A DNA stretch of 64,000 nt from Finegoldia magna (GCF_003182075.1 NZ_QGTH01000003.1:46575-110574), one strand, 5' to 3'; positions 26,129-36,342 are shown, numbered from the stretch's first letter. A program made the numbers and translations. Notes: generated by a model not told the origin, from the sequence alone.

Positions 26129-27403
26129 TTAGATTAGATTTTTATTTTTTAAATTCTTAACAACTTTCATACAAGCAAGTAATGCTTGATTATAACTTAG
26201 TGATCCTTGAAAATAAGCTACATATGGCTCTCTTAATGGACCGTCAGCTGAAATCTCTATACTAGAACCATCAATAAAGCTTCCAGATGCCATTATAACT
26301 TTATCATCATATCCTGGCATATCCCAAGGATAAGGAACTACGTGTGAATCTACAACAGATGATTCTTGAATAGATCTACAAAATTCAACAACTCTTTCTT
26401 CATTTTTTAAAATAATCGCACAAATTATATCACTTCTTTTATCTTCCACATCAGGTATTGTTTTAAATCCCAATTTTTTAAATACATGAGAAAATAATAA
26501 TGCTGATTTCATAGCTTCTATTGTAATCTTTGGAGCCATAAATAACCCTTGCAGTGTGTTTCTAGTAGTGCCAAAAGTTATTCCTACTTCCTTCCCTATT
26601 CCTGGTGCTGTTAATGTATTCGCTACCCTATCTATGATGGACTTTTTACCAGCAATATATCCACCAGAAAGCGCTATTCCACCACCTGGATTTTTTATCA
26701 AAGATCCAGCAATAACATCACATCCAACCTCAATAGGTTCTTTGTATTCAGTGAACTCTCCGTAACAGTTGTCAACCATGATGATAATTTCAGGAAACTT
26801 ATCTTTGATAAATTTAGCTGCTTTTTCAATTTGTTCAATATTTATAGCATTTCTCAAGCTATATCCTGTTGACCTTTGAATAGCAATCATTTTTACTGAA
26901 GAGTCTATTTTAGATTCTACAGATTCTAAATCTATATTATTATCGACCAAATCAACATAGTCAAAGTCAATACCATACTCTTTTAAATTACATGGTGAAT
27001 TACCTTCAATACCTATCACTTCTTGTAATGTATCGTAAGGCAAACCCGTAATATATAATAACTTATCTCCAGGTAATAATACGCCCTTCATTAATAAGCT
27101 CAATGCGTGAGTTCCAGAAGCAATTGAAGGTCTAACAAGACAGTCTTCTGCCTTAAAAATATCCCTAAAAATCGCTTCACATTTATCTCTTCCAACATCT
27201 CCATATCCATATCCAGTTGTTGATGCAAAATCTGTAGCTTGTAACTTATTATCTTGGAAAGCTTTCAAAACCTTAAGTTGATTAACAAACTCCAAATTCT
27301 CCAATTCTTTAAATTTATCTGATAGTTGATTATTACTTTTTATTACTGTATCGTAGCTATAATCATCTACATCATACCATTCTTTTATTTTATCTTTTAT
27401 CAT
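26129..27403 (-). CDS. YnbB-like PLP-dependent enzyme (methionine gamma-lyase / 'aluminium resistance' family)
   Basis: A 424-residue PLP-dependent protein of the methionine gamma-lyase-like family that includes Bacillus YnbB. The N-terminal TTGYGYGDVGRDKCEAIFRDIF motif and the ASGTHALSL motif are characteristic, as is the likely PLP-lysine region IAGSLIKNPGGGIALSGGY (about residue 235). The substrate is not firmly known; sulphur amino-acid metabolism is a family-level guess. It overlaps miaA by 14 bases. In Bacillus ynbB is also near miaA and hfq; no hfq is seen here. Confidence 0.87.
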   Translation of the reverse strand: MIKDKIKEWYDVDDYSYDTVIKSNNQLSDKFKELENLEFVNQLKVLKAFQDNKLQATDFASTTGYGYGDVGRDKCEAIFRDIFKAEDCLVRPSIASGTHALSLLMKGVLLPGDKLLYITGLPYDTLQEVIGIEGNSPCNLKEYGIDFDYVDLVDNNIDLESVESKIDSSVKMIAIQRSTGYSLRNAINIEQIEKAAKFIKDKFPEIIIMVDNCYGEFTEYKEPIEVGCDVIAGSLIKNPGGGIALSGGYIAGKKSIIDRVANTLTAPGIGKEVGITFGTTRNTLQGLFMAPKITIEAMKSALLFSHVFKKLGFKTIPDVEDKRSDIICAIILKNEERVVEFCRSIQESSVVDSHVVPYPWDMPGYDDKVIMASGSFIDGSSIEISADGPLREPYVAYFQGSLSYNQALLACMKVVKNLKNKNLI

Positions 27404-28334
27404 ATAACCATTCTTTCACATTTTCCGAACAAATTTTTTCAATATCTTCAAATTTTTTAAAATCTTTAAAATTCATCCAATGAATTCTTTCATCTTGTCT
27501 GAACCAAGTTAATTGTCTCTTGGCATATTTTCTGCTATTTTTTTTCATTAAACTAACCATATCTTTAAAAGAGATCTCATTATTCAAATACATGAAAGCT
27601 TCTCTGTAACCTATAGCTTGTATTGATTGGGAATTTTCATCTGTCATTTCATAAATGTACTTACATTCGGCCATAAATCCTTCATCAATCATATCATCTA
27701 CTCTTTGATTTATCCTTTCATAAAGACTCTCTCTATCATCATTTAGTCCAATTATATAAAAATCATAATCATCATTATAGTGATCAAATTTATCGTTTAT
27801 TTCACTAAACTTATGTCCAGTAAGCTTATACACTTCAATTGCTCTAATAACACGTCTCACATTGTTCATATGAATTTTACTTGCCGACTCAGGGTCTATA
27901 TTCTCCAGCATTTCATGAAGTTTTTGATTACCTTGTGATTCTGCAATATTTTCCAATTCATATCTTAATTTTTCATCAGACTTAACAGTGTTAAACTCTA
28001 ATTTATGTGTTATAGAATTGATATATAATCCTGTTCCTCCAACAATAATTGGAATTTTGTTTTTAGATGAAATTTCTTCAATTTTTTCTATGCAAAGGCT
28101 TTGAAATTGCTCTACATTAAAATTTTCATCTGGTTCAACTATATCTATCAAATGATGTTTTATTTTTTTCTGATATTTTAGTTCGACTTTTGCAGTACCA
28201 ATATCCATATACTTATAGATTTGCATAGAATCTGCAGAAATAATCTGACTGTTTAATCTTTTTGCTAAAAAAATACTCAACCTGGTCTTCCCTACTCCAG
28301 TAGGTCCGACGATTACAATACATTTTTTTTTCAT
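27390..28334 (-). CDS. miaA: tRNA dimethylallyltransferase
   Basis: MiaA adds a dimethylallyl group to A37 of tRNAs reading UNN codons. Diagnostic are the P-loop GPTGVGKTRLS (about 8-18), SADSMQIYKYMDIGTAK (about 33-49), HLIDIV, VGGTGLYI near 98 and the C-terminal YAKRQLTWFRQD. The length of 314 is typical. It sits in the miaB-mutS-mutL-miaA cluster and overlaps mutL by four bases. MiaB, which methylthiolates the same base, is encoded at the other end of the cluster. Confidence 0.96.
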   Translation of the reverse strand: MKKKCIVIVGPTGVGKTRLSIFLAKRLNSQIISADSMQIYKYMDIGTAKVELKYQKKIKHHLIDIVEPDENFNVEQFQSLCIEKIEEISSKNKIPIIVGGTGLYINSITHKLEFNTVKSDEKLRYELENIAESQGNQKLHEMLENIDPESASKIHMNNVRRVIRAIEVYKLTGHKFSEINDKFDHYNDDYDFYIIGLNDDRESLYERINQRVDDMIDEGFMAECKYIYEMTDENSQSIQAIGYREAFMYLNNEISFKDMVSLMKKNSRKYAKRQLTWFRQDERIHWMNFKDFKKFEDIEKICSENVKEWLYDKR

Positions 28335-30214
28335 TTTATCCTCATAAACATTTTTTCTAAATCTTTTTCATTCATTTCAATAAAAGTTGGCCTTCCATGA
28401 GGACAAGTTAATGGATATTCACATTTAAATAAATCTTCTAAAAGTTTAATTATTTCAAAGTTACTTAATGTATCGCCTGATTTTACGCTCATTTTACAAG
28501 ATCTCTTTATTACTTTAGACTCTATTACGTCAAAAGGATCATTTGAATTCTTAGCAATAGTATCCAAAATATCAGTAAATAAAAACTCAGCATTTGAATT
28601 CCCAAATAAATAAGGAACAGCACGAATAACAACGGAATCATCTGAAAAAACATCACTTTCATATCCCAATTCTTCAAATATACTCTTGTTATTTGCATAT
28701 ATTTTCATTAATTCATCAGTTAAAGATATATTAATTGGAAAAACCAAATTTTGAGATACTACTTCTTTATCCTTCATTTGTTTTGTTAATTTTTCATAAT
28801 TAATTCTCTCATGACATGCGTGTTGGTCAAATAAATAAACTTTACAATCATATTCATCCTTAGCCAAAATATAAGTTTTGAATAAAACTGTTAAGATATC
28901 GAATTTTTCATATTTTTTTAAAGAAGATTCAACTTTAATTTGTTCGTTAAAGTTAGTAATTAAAGTATTTTGAGTTTCTATTTTATTGTCTACAACAAAA
29001 TCTTCGTTAGTTTCTGACTTTCTGATAATATCCTCTGACTCATCTTTGTATCTTATATTTCTCAAATTACTTAATTTTGAATTATCATTGAAAAGATTAT
29101 AAGAATAAGTAGGTTCTGACACCTTATCGTACTTATAGTTTGTTGTGCTAAAATCAGATTCAAAATAATTTTTTCTTAAATCTTTGTACTTGTCATCATC
29201 AGGAATTGACTGGCTAATATTTGCAATTCGTGAATTATTTTCTAATAAAAATCTAACTTTTTTATTAAGTTCTTCCAATATTTCATCTAAAATAGAAATT
29301 TTAACTTTTTGTTTATTTGGATGAACATTAACATCTACAAGCTTTGGATTTATTTCAAAAAACAACCAAAATAATGGAAATCTCCCATTAGGTATTACAG
29401 ATTTATAATTAGATTCTACGGTATTTCTTATGTCTTCAGATTTAACAAATCTTCCATTTAGAAATATATATTGCATTTGTCGATTAGCTCTATACAAATT
29501 ATTATTTGAAATATAGCCATGGATTTTGTAATCTCGTGAATTTATATCTATATCAATTAAATTATTTGACATCGAAGTACCAAATAAGTTAATAATATTC
29601 TCCCTAATTGAAGAATTCTTTTTAGTCTCAAACAGAGTTTTATTATCTTTAATGTATTTAATAGACACATCTGTGTTGCAAATAGCAAATTTGTACATTG
29701 TAGTTGTTATTAGATTTGCTTCTGTCTGGTCTGACTTCATAAATTTTTTTCTTACAGGCACATTGTAAAATAAATCCTTGATTACTATTTTAGTGCCGAC
29801 ATTCGTAGCAACATCAGATCCACTAATAACCTTTGAATTTCTAAACTCAACTTTTTTCCCTACTTTTTCTGATTTTGTTCTCGTACTAACAGAAAGTTTA
29901 CTCACAGCAAGAATACTAGCTAGCGCTTCTCCTCTAAAACCTAATGTCCTTATGTCATACAAATCATCAAATTTTTCAAGCTTACTAGTTGAATGTCTTT
30001 TAAACGCTAGTTCTATTTCATCTTTTTCAATTCCAGAACCATTATCGCTAACAGATATAAAATCTTTTCCACCATTTTTAATTTCTACAACAATGGTATC
30101 ACTTCCAGCATCTATAGAGTTTTCTACCAATTCTTTTATAACTGAAACTGGTCTTTCAATAACTTCACCTGCTGCGATTTTTTGAATTGTATCTTCTGAC
30201 AATAACTTAATCAT
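28331..30214 (-). CDS. mutL: DNA mismatch repair protein MutL
   Basis: MutL couples mismatch recognition to strand removal. The N-terminal GHKL ATPase shows IAAGEVIERPVSVIKELVENSIDAG, DNGSGI and TLGFRGEALASI. The C-terminal domain keeps the endonuclease motif DQHACHERINYEKL and the metal-site motif CPHGRPTF near the end, so this is a nicking-type MutL. A Lys/Asn/Ser-rich linker (about 340-430) joins them. The frame opens at GTG 30223, but AGGTGAT favours the ATG at 30214, giving 627 residues. It overlaps mutS. Confidence 0.96.
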   Translation of the reverse strand: MIKLLSEDTIQKIAAGEVIERPVSVIKELVENSIDAGSDTIVVEIKNGGKDFISVSDNGSGIEKDEIELAFKRHSTSKLEKFDDLYDIRTLGFRGEALASILAVSKLSVSTRTKSEKVGKKVEFRNSKVISGSDVATNVGTKIVIKDLFYNVPVRKKFMKSDQTEANLITTTMYKFAICNTDVSIKYIKDNKTLFETKKNSSIRENIINLFGTSMSNNLIDIDINSRDYKIHGYISNNNLYRANRQMQYIFLNGRFVKSEDIRNTVESNYKSVIPNGRFPLFWLFFEINPKLVDVNVHPNKQKVKISILDEILEELNKKVRFLLENNSRIANISQSIPDDDKYKDLRKNYFESDFSTTNYKYDKVSEPTYSYNLFNDNSKLSNLRNIRYKDESEDIIRKSETNEDFVVDNKIETQNTLITNFNEQIKVESSLKKYEKFDILTVLFKTYILAKDEYDCKVYLFDQHACHERINYEKLTKQMKDKEVVSQNLVFPINISLTDELMKIYANNKSIFEELGYESDVFSDDSVVIRAVPYLFGNSNAEFLFTDILDTIAKNSNDPFDVIESKVIKRSCKMSVKSGDTLSNFEIIKLLEDLFKCEYPLTCPHGRPTFIEMNEKDLEKMFMRIK

Positions 30215-32786
30215 CTTTATCACCTAATTTCGAAGCCCTAATAACAAGCTCATTCAACAGTTGTAGGGACTGAAGAGGAGTAATCTCATTTATATTAATA
30301 TTTTTAATTTCATCCTTGAAATTTTCCAATTCATTAATATTTTTTTCATCGTCATCATCGTTATTAACTGTAAAATCTGCAATTGGTAAATCAATTTTAG
30401 TATCTTCCTTGTCAATTTCTTTTAAAATTGATTTTGCACGTTTTATAAGAGTCTTTGGCATTCCAGCTAACTCAGCTACTTCAATACCATAGCTTTTATC
30501 AGTCGAACCTCTAGTAATTTTTCTTAAAAATATAATAGAGTCATTAGTTTCTTTTATATCGACTTTCATATTGATGAGATTATCCAACTTTTTTTCTAAT
30601 TCTGTAAGTTCATGATAATGAGTTGCAAACAAAGTTTTTGCTTTTATATTCTTTGAAATATATTCAACGATAGACCAAGCAAGACTTAGCCCATCAAATG
30701 TTGATGTACCTCGACCTATTTCATCTAGAACTAACAAACTATTTGAAGTAGCATACTTGATAATATTGCTCATTTCTTTCATTTCTACCATGAAAGTAGA
30801 TTCACCTTTAAATAAGTTATCACTTGATCCAATTCTGGTGAAAATCTTATCCACAATCGAAATATTTGCCTTGGTAGCGGGTACGAATGAACCAATTTGG
30901 TTCAATATGCAAATTAGGGCTACTTGTCTAAGATACGTAGATTTACCACTCATATTAGGTCCAGTAATTAACTGTATATCATTTTTCCCTGATCCTATTA
31001 AAATATCATTAGTTATAAATTCAGATTGACCCACACTTAACTCCACTATAGGATGCCTGGATTCTAGTACATCAATTAATCCATAAGTGTTGATATCAGG
31101 CTTAATATAATTATTCAAATAAGCACATTTAGCAAGTGAATTTGACACATCAATGATTGCAATCAGATCAGCTGATTTTTTTATTCTAGACAAATTCTCT
31201 AGAATCATTTTTCTAATATCCTCAAATATCTTATATTCAAGTTCAAAGATCTCATCCTCAGAATCTAATATTTTTGATTCTATAGCTTCTAATTGTTTAG
31301 TCTTAAATCTTGATGAATTAGTTAATGTTTGTCTTTTTTCATAATCATCTCCAACTTTATTTAAGTTAGATTTGGTTACATCTATGAAGTAACCAAGTTT
31401 TTTATTAAATACAATTTTTAAGTTTTTAATTCCTAATCTATCTTTTTCAGACATTTCGTATTCTACTAATTCATTTTTTCCATTCACCCTGTTATATCTC
31501 AACTGATCCAATTCAGTAGAAAAATTAGATTTTATTAAGTTTCCTTCTGTCAAAGTTATTGGAGGATCATCAACTATTGATTTATCAATTAAATCGTATA
31601 TATCTCGTAAATCATCTAATTTTTCTCCTAATAATTGCATGTTTTTCTTATTGCAATTTAAAAGATTTTTTAAATAAGGAATCTTTTCAATAGAAACCTT
31701 TAGAGCAATTAAATCCTTGGCATTGGCACTTTTATATGATAATTTCGCTATCAGCCTATCCAAATCGTATATACCATCAAGACAATCTTCTAAATTAACT
31801 AATAACTCGTAATCTTTAAAAATTTCTTCAACTCTATTCTGTCTAGTTAGAATTTCTTCTTTATCCATCAATGGTCTTTCTAGATAACTATGCAATAGTC
31901 TAGATCCCATAGAAGTTTTTGTATGATTCAATACTCCGAACAAACTACCATTTTTAGAATTTGTGTATAAGTTTTTTTGAATTTCTAGATTAATAACGCT
32001 ATTAGAATCAATCTGCATAAATTCATTGATAAAATATTTACTAGAGCTATTGATATGAACTAAATCCTCTTGATATCTGAACACATATTTTAATAAATTC
32101 GCAACACAAATATTAGTTGTTTCACTGTTGCTATTATCGTATTTTATCTTGCTATTAATAAAATCTAAAGCATTAGTGCTATTATTAACAGTTGTTAATA
32201 CAATAGAAAACTTAGTTGCTATCGTTTCTAATGATTTAGCTGAAAACTCATGATCATTAAATATTATTTCTTTTGGAGTAATTTTTGAAATCTCGTTTTC
32301 AATTATTTTATAAATATCATCAGATGTAGTATTAGTATACGAAATGTTACCTGTTGAAATATCTATATATGAAATAGCAACTTCATTTGATTTTTTTGAA
32401 ATACTCATCAAGTAATTAAAATTTCCAGTGTCAGAATTCTCATTTTCAATTACTGTAGCAGGAGTATAGATTTTAATGATTCCTCTTTTAACTAAACCTT
32501 TTACCAATTTGGGATCTTCAAGTTGTTCACATATAGCAACCTTATATCCTTTTGATACCAATTTATTAATATAAACATCACTCACATGGTAAGGAATACC
32601 ACACATTGGACATTTTTGGTTTTCTCCACAGTCTCTTTGTGTCAAAACAATTTCAAGTTCTTTGGAAGCTAGTAATGCATCTTCAAAGAACATTTCGTAG
32701 AAATCTCCTAATCTAAAAAATAATATACAATCTTTGTTCTGTTCTTTTATTTCTTTGTATTGTTTAATCATAGGAGTATAACCCAT
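30207..32786 (-). CDS. mutS: DNA mismatch repair protein MutS
   Basis: MutS (859 residues) recognises mismatches. The N-terminal mismatch-binding domain has the Phe-x-Glu motif in FFRLGDFYEMFFEDA, where FYEM is the wedge. The core and clamp domains follow. The ATPase domain shows Walker A GPNMSGKSTYLRQ near 610, Walker B LLVLDEIGRGTSTFDG, and ATHYHELTEL. It begins two bases after miaB with only a weak ribosome binding site, so translation may be coupled. Confidence 0.98.
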   Translation of the reverse strand: MGYTPMIKQYKEIKEQNKDCILFFRLGDFYEMFFEDALLASKELEIVLTQRDCGENQKCPMCGIPYHVSDVYINKLVSKGYKVAICEQLEDPKLVKGLVKRGIIKIYTPATVIENENSDTGNFNYLMSISKKSNEVAISYIDISTGNISYTNTTSDDIYKIIENEISKITPKEIIFNDHEFSAKSLETIATKFSIVLTTVNNSTNALDFINSKIKYDNSNSETTNICVANLLKYVFRYQEDLVHINSSSKYFINEFMQIDSNSVINLEIQKNLYTNSKNGSLFGVLNHTKTSMGSRLLHSYLERPLMDKEEILTRQNRVEEIFKDYELLVNLEDCLDGIYDLDRLIAKLSYKSANAKDLIALKVSIEKIPYLKNLLNCNKKNMQLLGEKLDDLRDIYDLIDKSIVDDPPITLTEGNLIKSNFSTELDQLRYNRVNGKNELVEYEMSEKDRLGIKNLKIVFNKKLGYFIDVTKSNLNKVGDDYEKRQTLTNSSRFKTKQLEAIESKILDSEDEIFELEYKIFEDIRKMILENLSRIKKSADLIAIIDVSNSLAKCAYLNNYIKPDINTYGLIDVLESRHPIVELSVGQSEFITNDILIGSGKNDIQLITGPNMSGKSTYLRQVALICILNQIGSFVPATKANISIVDKIFTRIGSSDNLFKGESTFMVEMKEMSNIIKYATSNSLLVLDEIGRGTSTFDGLSLAWSIVEYISKNIKAKTLFATHYHELTELEKKLDNLINMKVDIKETNDSIIFLRKITRGSTDKSYGIEVAELAGMPKTLIKRAKSILKEIDKEDTKIDLPIADFTVNNDDDDEKNINELENFKDEIKNININEITPLQSLQLLNELVIRASKLGDKDD

Positions 32787-32787
32787 A

Positions 32788-34173
32788 TTAATCCACCATT
32801 TCCCCTGTTAATGCAAAAGAATTAAAATCTACAATTTTTGTATTTATTAATTTCCCTATATAAGATTTATCACATTTAACATTTACTAACTTAAATGTTC
32901 TAGTTCTTCCTGTCATTACTTCTGGATTATTCTTACTTTCTCCTTCAATTAATACTTCTTGTATAGTACCAAGGTATGATTTGTTCTTCTCGTAAAAAAT
33001 CGGATAAGCAACATCCAAAAGTCTTTCTAATCTATCTTGTTTTACATCTTCATCAACTTGATCTTCAAACAAGTCAGCTTTTGTTCCTGGTCTTCTGTTA
33101 TATTTAAATGTAAAAGCTTGTTCGTATCCAACCTTTCTAACCACATCTAAAGTGTCTTGAAAATCTTCTTCTGTTTCTCCAGGAAATCCTACTATAATGT
33201 CTGTTGAAAAAGTAATTCCTTGTACGCTTTTCTTTAATTTTTCTATCTTCTCTAAGTAAGATTCCTTAGTATATCTTCTGTGCATTCTTTCTAAAACTGA
33301 ATTTGACCCAGCTTGAAAAGGTAGATGAATGTTTTCACAAACTTTATCTAATTTACCCATAGCGTCAATTAATTCATCCGAGATATCTTTAGGATGACTT
33401 GTTAAAAATCTTAATCTTTCAAGTCCTTCAACATCATTAACCTTTGTTAATAACTCGGTAAAAGTAACAGGATTTTCAAGTGTTTTTCCGTAAGAATTTA
33501 CATTTTGTCCAAGTAAAGTTATATCTTTATATCCTTGATCTACCATTCTTTTTACTTCTGATAAAATACTTTCAACAGAGCGACTCTGTTCTCTGCCTCT
33601 CGCATAAGGAACTATACAATAAGTACAAAAGTTATTGCATCCTGTCATTATATTCACATAACCAACATATTCATTTTCCCTTTTAATAGCAATATCTTCA
33701 TCAATATCATCTTTTCTTTCGATATCTACAACTAATTTTCCGCTGCTTAGGTGTCTATCTATAAGATATGGTAATGAATTTATGTTATTTACTCCAAAGA
33801 CTATATCTACCTGTGGATATTTTTCTCTAATTATATCTCTTGCTGGACCAGTCTGCATCATACATCCACAGACAGCGATTAGCATATCGGGATTCTCTCT
33901 TTTTAAGTTTTTTAATGCTCCCAATTGTCCATAGACTTTCATTTCTGCATTTTCTCTTACCAAACAAGTATTAAAAATTATAAAATCTGCATCTAATTTT
34001 TCATCAGATTGTTCAAACCCCATATTTTCTAGTAATGTTTTGATTTTTTCGGAATCATGTTCGTTCATTTGACAACCATGAGTAATTATCGAATAAGTTG
34101 GGGCATGTTGGTGTCTATTTATAAATAAATTAACATAAGAATTTGAAGGCAATTTATTATTGTTTTCTTCCAT
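32788..34173 (-). CDS. miaB: tRNA-2-methylthio-N6-dimethylallyladenosine synthase
   Basis: MiaB is a radical-SAM enzyme that methylthiolates i6A37 in tRNA. The N-terminal UPF0004 domain has three cysteines in ITHGCQMNEHDSEK, NTCLVRENAE and VCGCMMQ. The radical-SAM core carries GCNNFCTYCIVPYARGREQSR near 175. A C-terminal TRAM domain ends the 461-residue protein. AAAGGAG lies before the ATG. It is the first gene of the tRNA modification / mismatch repair cluster. Confidence 0.96.
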   Translation of the reverse strand: MEENNNKLPSNSYVNLFINRHQHAPTYSIITHGCQMNEHDSEKIKTLLENMGFEQSDEKLDADFIIFNTCLVRENAEMKVYGQLGALKNLKRENPDMLIAVCGCMMQTGPARDIIREKYPQVDIVFGVNNINSLPYLIDRHLSSGKLVVDIERKDDIDEDIAIKRENEYVGYVNIMTGCNNFCTYCIVPYARGREQSRSVESILSEVKRMVDQGYKDITLLGQNVNSYGKTLENPVTFTELLTKVNDVEGLERLRFLTSHPKDISDELIDAMGKLDKVCENIHLPFQAGSNSVLERMHRRYTKESYLEKIEKLKKSVQGITFSTDIIVGFPGETEEDFQDTLDVVRKVGYEQAFTFKYNRRPGTKADLFEDQVDEDVKQDRLERLLDVAYPIFYEKNKSYLGTIQEVLIEGESKNNPEVMTGRTRTFKLVNVKCDKSYIGKLINTKIVDFNSFALTGEMVD

Positions 34174-34192
34174 TTAAATCTCCTTTATAAAA

Positions 34193-34221
34193 TATAAGCC
34201 ATCGATATTCGACAGCTTATA
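34193..34221. terminator. Imperfect hairpin between the phosphatase and miaB genes
   Basis: TATAAGC (34193-34199) pairs with GCTTATA (34215-34221), with an inner TCGA/TCGA helix. On the minus strand TATTTTAT follows, so it may partly terminate the phosphatase transcript before miaB. Confidence 0.5.
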
Positions 34222-34229
34222 AATAATTT

Positions 34230-34904
34230 CTATATTTTAATTAATGTAATTGTTATATTATCATCAGATTTATTAATTACATTTTTTAATAATGTATTGC
34301 ATTTTTCTTTTACGTTTAAGTTTGATTTCAAAATATATTCAATACTACTATTATCAATGAATTTGTAAAAACCATCTGTCGCCATTAATATTTGGTCATC
34401 ATCGCTTAATTCTTTAATAATATAATCAGGTTTATCCATACTCAAAAAACCAAGTCCTCTTGTTATAGCATTTTTAAGATTTTCATTGTTTTTTACAACA
34501 TGGTCTTTTGATATTTGATAAAACCCATATTCATTTTGTAAATAAGCTCTGCTATCTCCAACATTAAATAAATACATCGTATTTTCTTTAATAATAGAGG
34601 CTAAGAATGTTGTTCCTATATTATTTAGACAATTATTTGAATTTGAGAAATCCAAAATTTTATAACCTGCATGATGAATTGAGCCATAAATCAAATCTTT
34701 CATGCTAAGTTTTTCCTCATAATGATTTTTAAAACAAATCAAAAACTCTTCAACAGCAATTTCTGATGCTTTTTCACCATATTTGCATCCTCCCATTCCA
34801 TCCGCTATTAAAAATATTTTAGAATCTTTGAAAGTTTCATTTTTAAAGTAGTCTTCATTTTTTTCTCTAAAATCACCCTTATATGAAATAGAAAAATACT
34901 CCAT
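34230..34904 (-). CDS. prpC: PP2C-type serine/threonine phosphatase (PrpC/Stp-like)
   Basis: A 224-residue PP2C (PPM) phosphatase. The metal-binding motifs appear intact: REKNEDYF near the N-terminus, LIADGMGGCKYGEKASE (about 34-50), FNVGDSRAYL, ILMATDGFYKFID and DDNITITLI at the end. In most Firmicutes this enzyme reverses phosphorylation by the adjacent PASTA kinase. The open frame reaches 34982, but a GGGGAAT site selects the ATG at 34904, just after the kinase-like gene's stop. The partner kinase appears catalytically dead here, so its substrates must be phosphorylated otherwise or its role has changed. Confidence 0.92.
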   Translation of the reverse strand: MEYFSISYKGDFREKNEDYFKNETFKDSKIFLIADGMGGCKYGEKASEIAVEEFLICFKNHYEEKLSMKDLIYGSIHHAGYKILDFSNSNNCLNNIGTTFLASIIKENTMYLFNVGDSRAYLQNEYGFYQISKDHVVKNNENLKNAITRGLGFLSMDKPDYIIKELSDDDQILMATDGFYKFIDNSSIEYILKSNLNVKEKCNTLLKNVINKSDDNITITLIKI

Positions 34905-34905
34905 T

Positions 34906-36342
34906 TTATTCCCCACTGTTATTTTCGTTTTTTCTAGTCTTTTCATTATCAAATTCTTGATTATTATTTGAATTAGAATCATTATTATTTATACTAGAGT
35001 TATCAGTTTCATCTTCATTAGGTCTTTCATTTTCTTCAGGTGGAGTGTATTCATCTTCAATCGTTTCTGTTTTTCTTATTTTACCAGAACTTACAGTTAT
35101 AGTTATGAAATCTCCATTTTGAATTTTTCTTCCAGCATCAATACTTTGGGCAATTACTACACCTTCATCATATACTGAGCTTTTTTTGTATCTAACTTTC
35201 TTAACATTTACACCTAGATTAGATAGCTCTTTTTTAGCTTTTTTCAAATTTAAACCAATTAAGTTAATCATTGTGTCTTCTTTTTCTAATCCAAGTTCTA
35301 CCTTAATTTTTTTCTTAAATAAAAGCTTATCGCCAACTTTTGGGCTCTGACCAATAACCACATATTTATTAAAATCTGACTTGTCCACGCTTACTGATTT
35401 GTCCACAACTAATTCAATGTCATTTGCTGTAGCCTGGTCAACAGCAAGCCTTAAGTTTTTCCCAACATAATCAGGTGCTTTTGGCCTCAAATTATAATAA
35501 AAAATAATTACTGCAGCAGCAAAAAAAGCTAATAATACAGATGTAAAATACACTAAAAAAGACTTAAGATAATTATGTGATTTCTTTTTATTTTTTATCT
35601 CTTCTTCCTCAAATAAATTTTCATCTATTTTATAGGACATATTTTTCTCATGCTCATTTTTTAAATCTAATTTAATTGTATTATCTATAGAATCATTATT
35701 TGAACCTGTCATTTTATAATTATTAATTTCATTTAAATCTTTCATAATACCTTGTGTATCATCATAAGAATTATTTTTTAGCTTTTGATAAAAGCTATTC
35801 AAATTACTATTTTCAATATCTATATTAGAATTTTCTAGAATTTCTAATAATACGCTTATATTATGATTTAACTGAGATGTACTATCTCCAAAATTTTCAC
35901 CATCAAAGTTTTTAAAAATATCAATCTTAAGATTATTATTTTCATCTACTAACATATTATAAATTCGTAAATTCCCAAAAAATATTCCATTATTTTCAGA
36001 ATAAATTAAAGATAATAAAATCTTTTTTAAAATATCTAATATAAATGACTCTGAAACATTCTTTCTTTTGAACAAATTATCCAATGATATTCCATCAAAA
36101 AACTCATAAGTTAAAAAACACTTATTATTAGAACTAATCATTAGGTCATACATTTCAAGAATATTAGGATGATGTAAGTTTGATAAAGATTTTAAATTAT
36201 TTGATAATGAATCAAAATATTTTTTGTCGTTATACTCCTTGAAACTAAGGTATCTATTTAATTTTTTATCATAAGCTTTAAATGTCGTAGAAAATTTGTC
36301 TTCATTTATTTTTCTTTGAATTTCGTATCTACTATTTTCCAC
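34906..36342 (-). CDS. PASTA-domain membrane protein with degenerate kinase domain (pseudokinase)
   Basis: A 478-residue relative of PrkC/Stk1 PASTA kinases. An N-terminal kinase-like domain (about 5-210) is joined by an acidic linker to one transmembrane helix (about 258-282), followed by two PASTA repeats (about 287-405) and an acidic, Asn-rich tail. The ATP lysine is kept (K35). However, the glycine loop is lost (INEDKF), HRDxKxxN reads FGNLRIYN (residues 122-129) so the catalytic Asp is N124, and DFG reads IFK (142-144). The C-lobe is also short. It is therefore probably a pseudokinase sensing cell wall through PASTA domains. It starts at GTG after a GGAGG. Confidence 0.88.
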   Translation of the reverse strand: MENSRYEIQRKINEDKFSTTFKAYDKKLNRYLSFKEYNDKKYFDSLSNNLKSLSNLHHPNILEMYDLMISSNNKCFLTYEFFDGISLDNLFKRKNVSESFILDILKKILLSLIYSENNGIFFGNLRIYNMLVDENNNLKIDIFKNFDGENFGDSTSQLNHNISVLLEILENSNIDIENSNLNSFYQKLKNNSYDDTQGIMKDLNEINNYKMTGSNNDSIDNTIKLDLKNEHEKNMSYKIDENLFEEEEIKNKKKSHNYLKSFLVYFTSVLLAFFAAAVIIFYYNLRPKAPDYVGKNLRLAVDQATANDIELVVDKSVSVDKSDFNKYVVIGQSPKVGDKLLFKKKIKVELGLEKEDTMINLIGLNLKKAKKELSNLGVNVKKVRYKKSSVYDEGVVIAQSIDAGRKIQNGDFITITVSSGKIRKTETIEDEYTPPEENERPNEDETDNSSINNNDSNSNNNQEFDNEKTRKNENNSGE

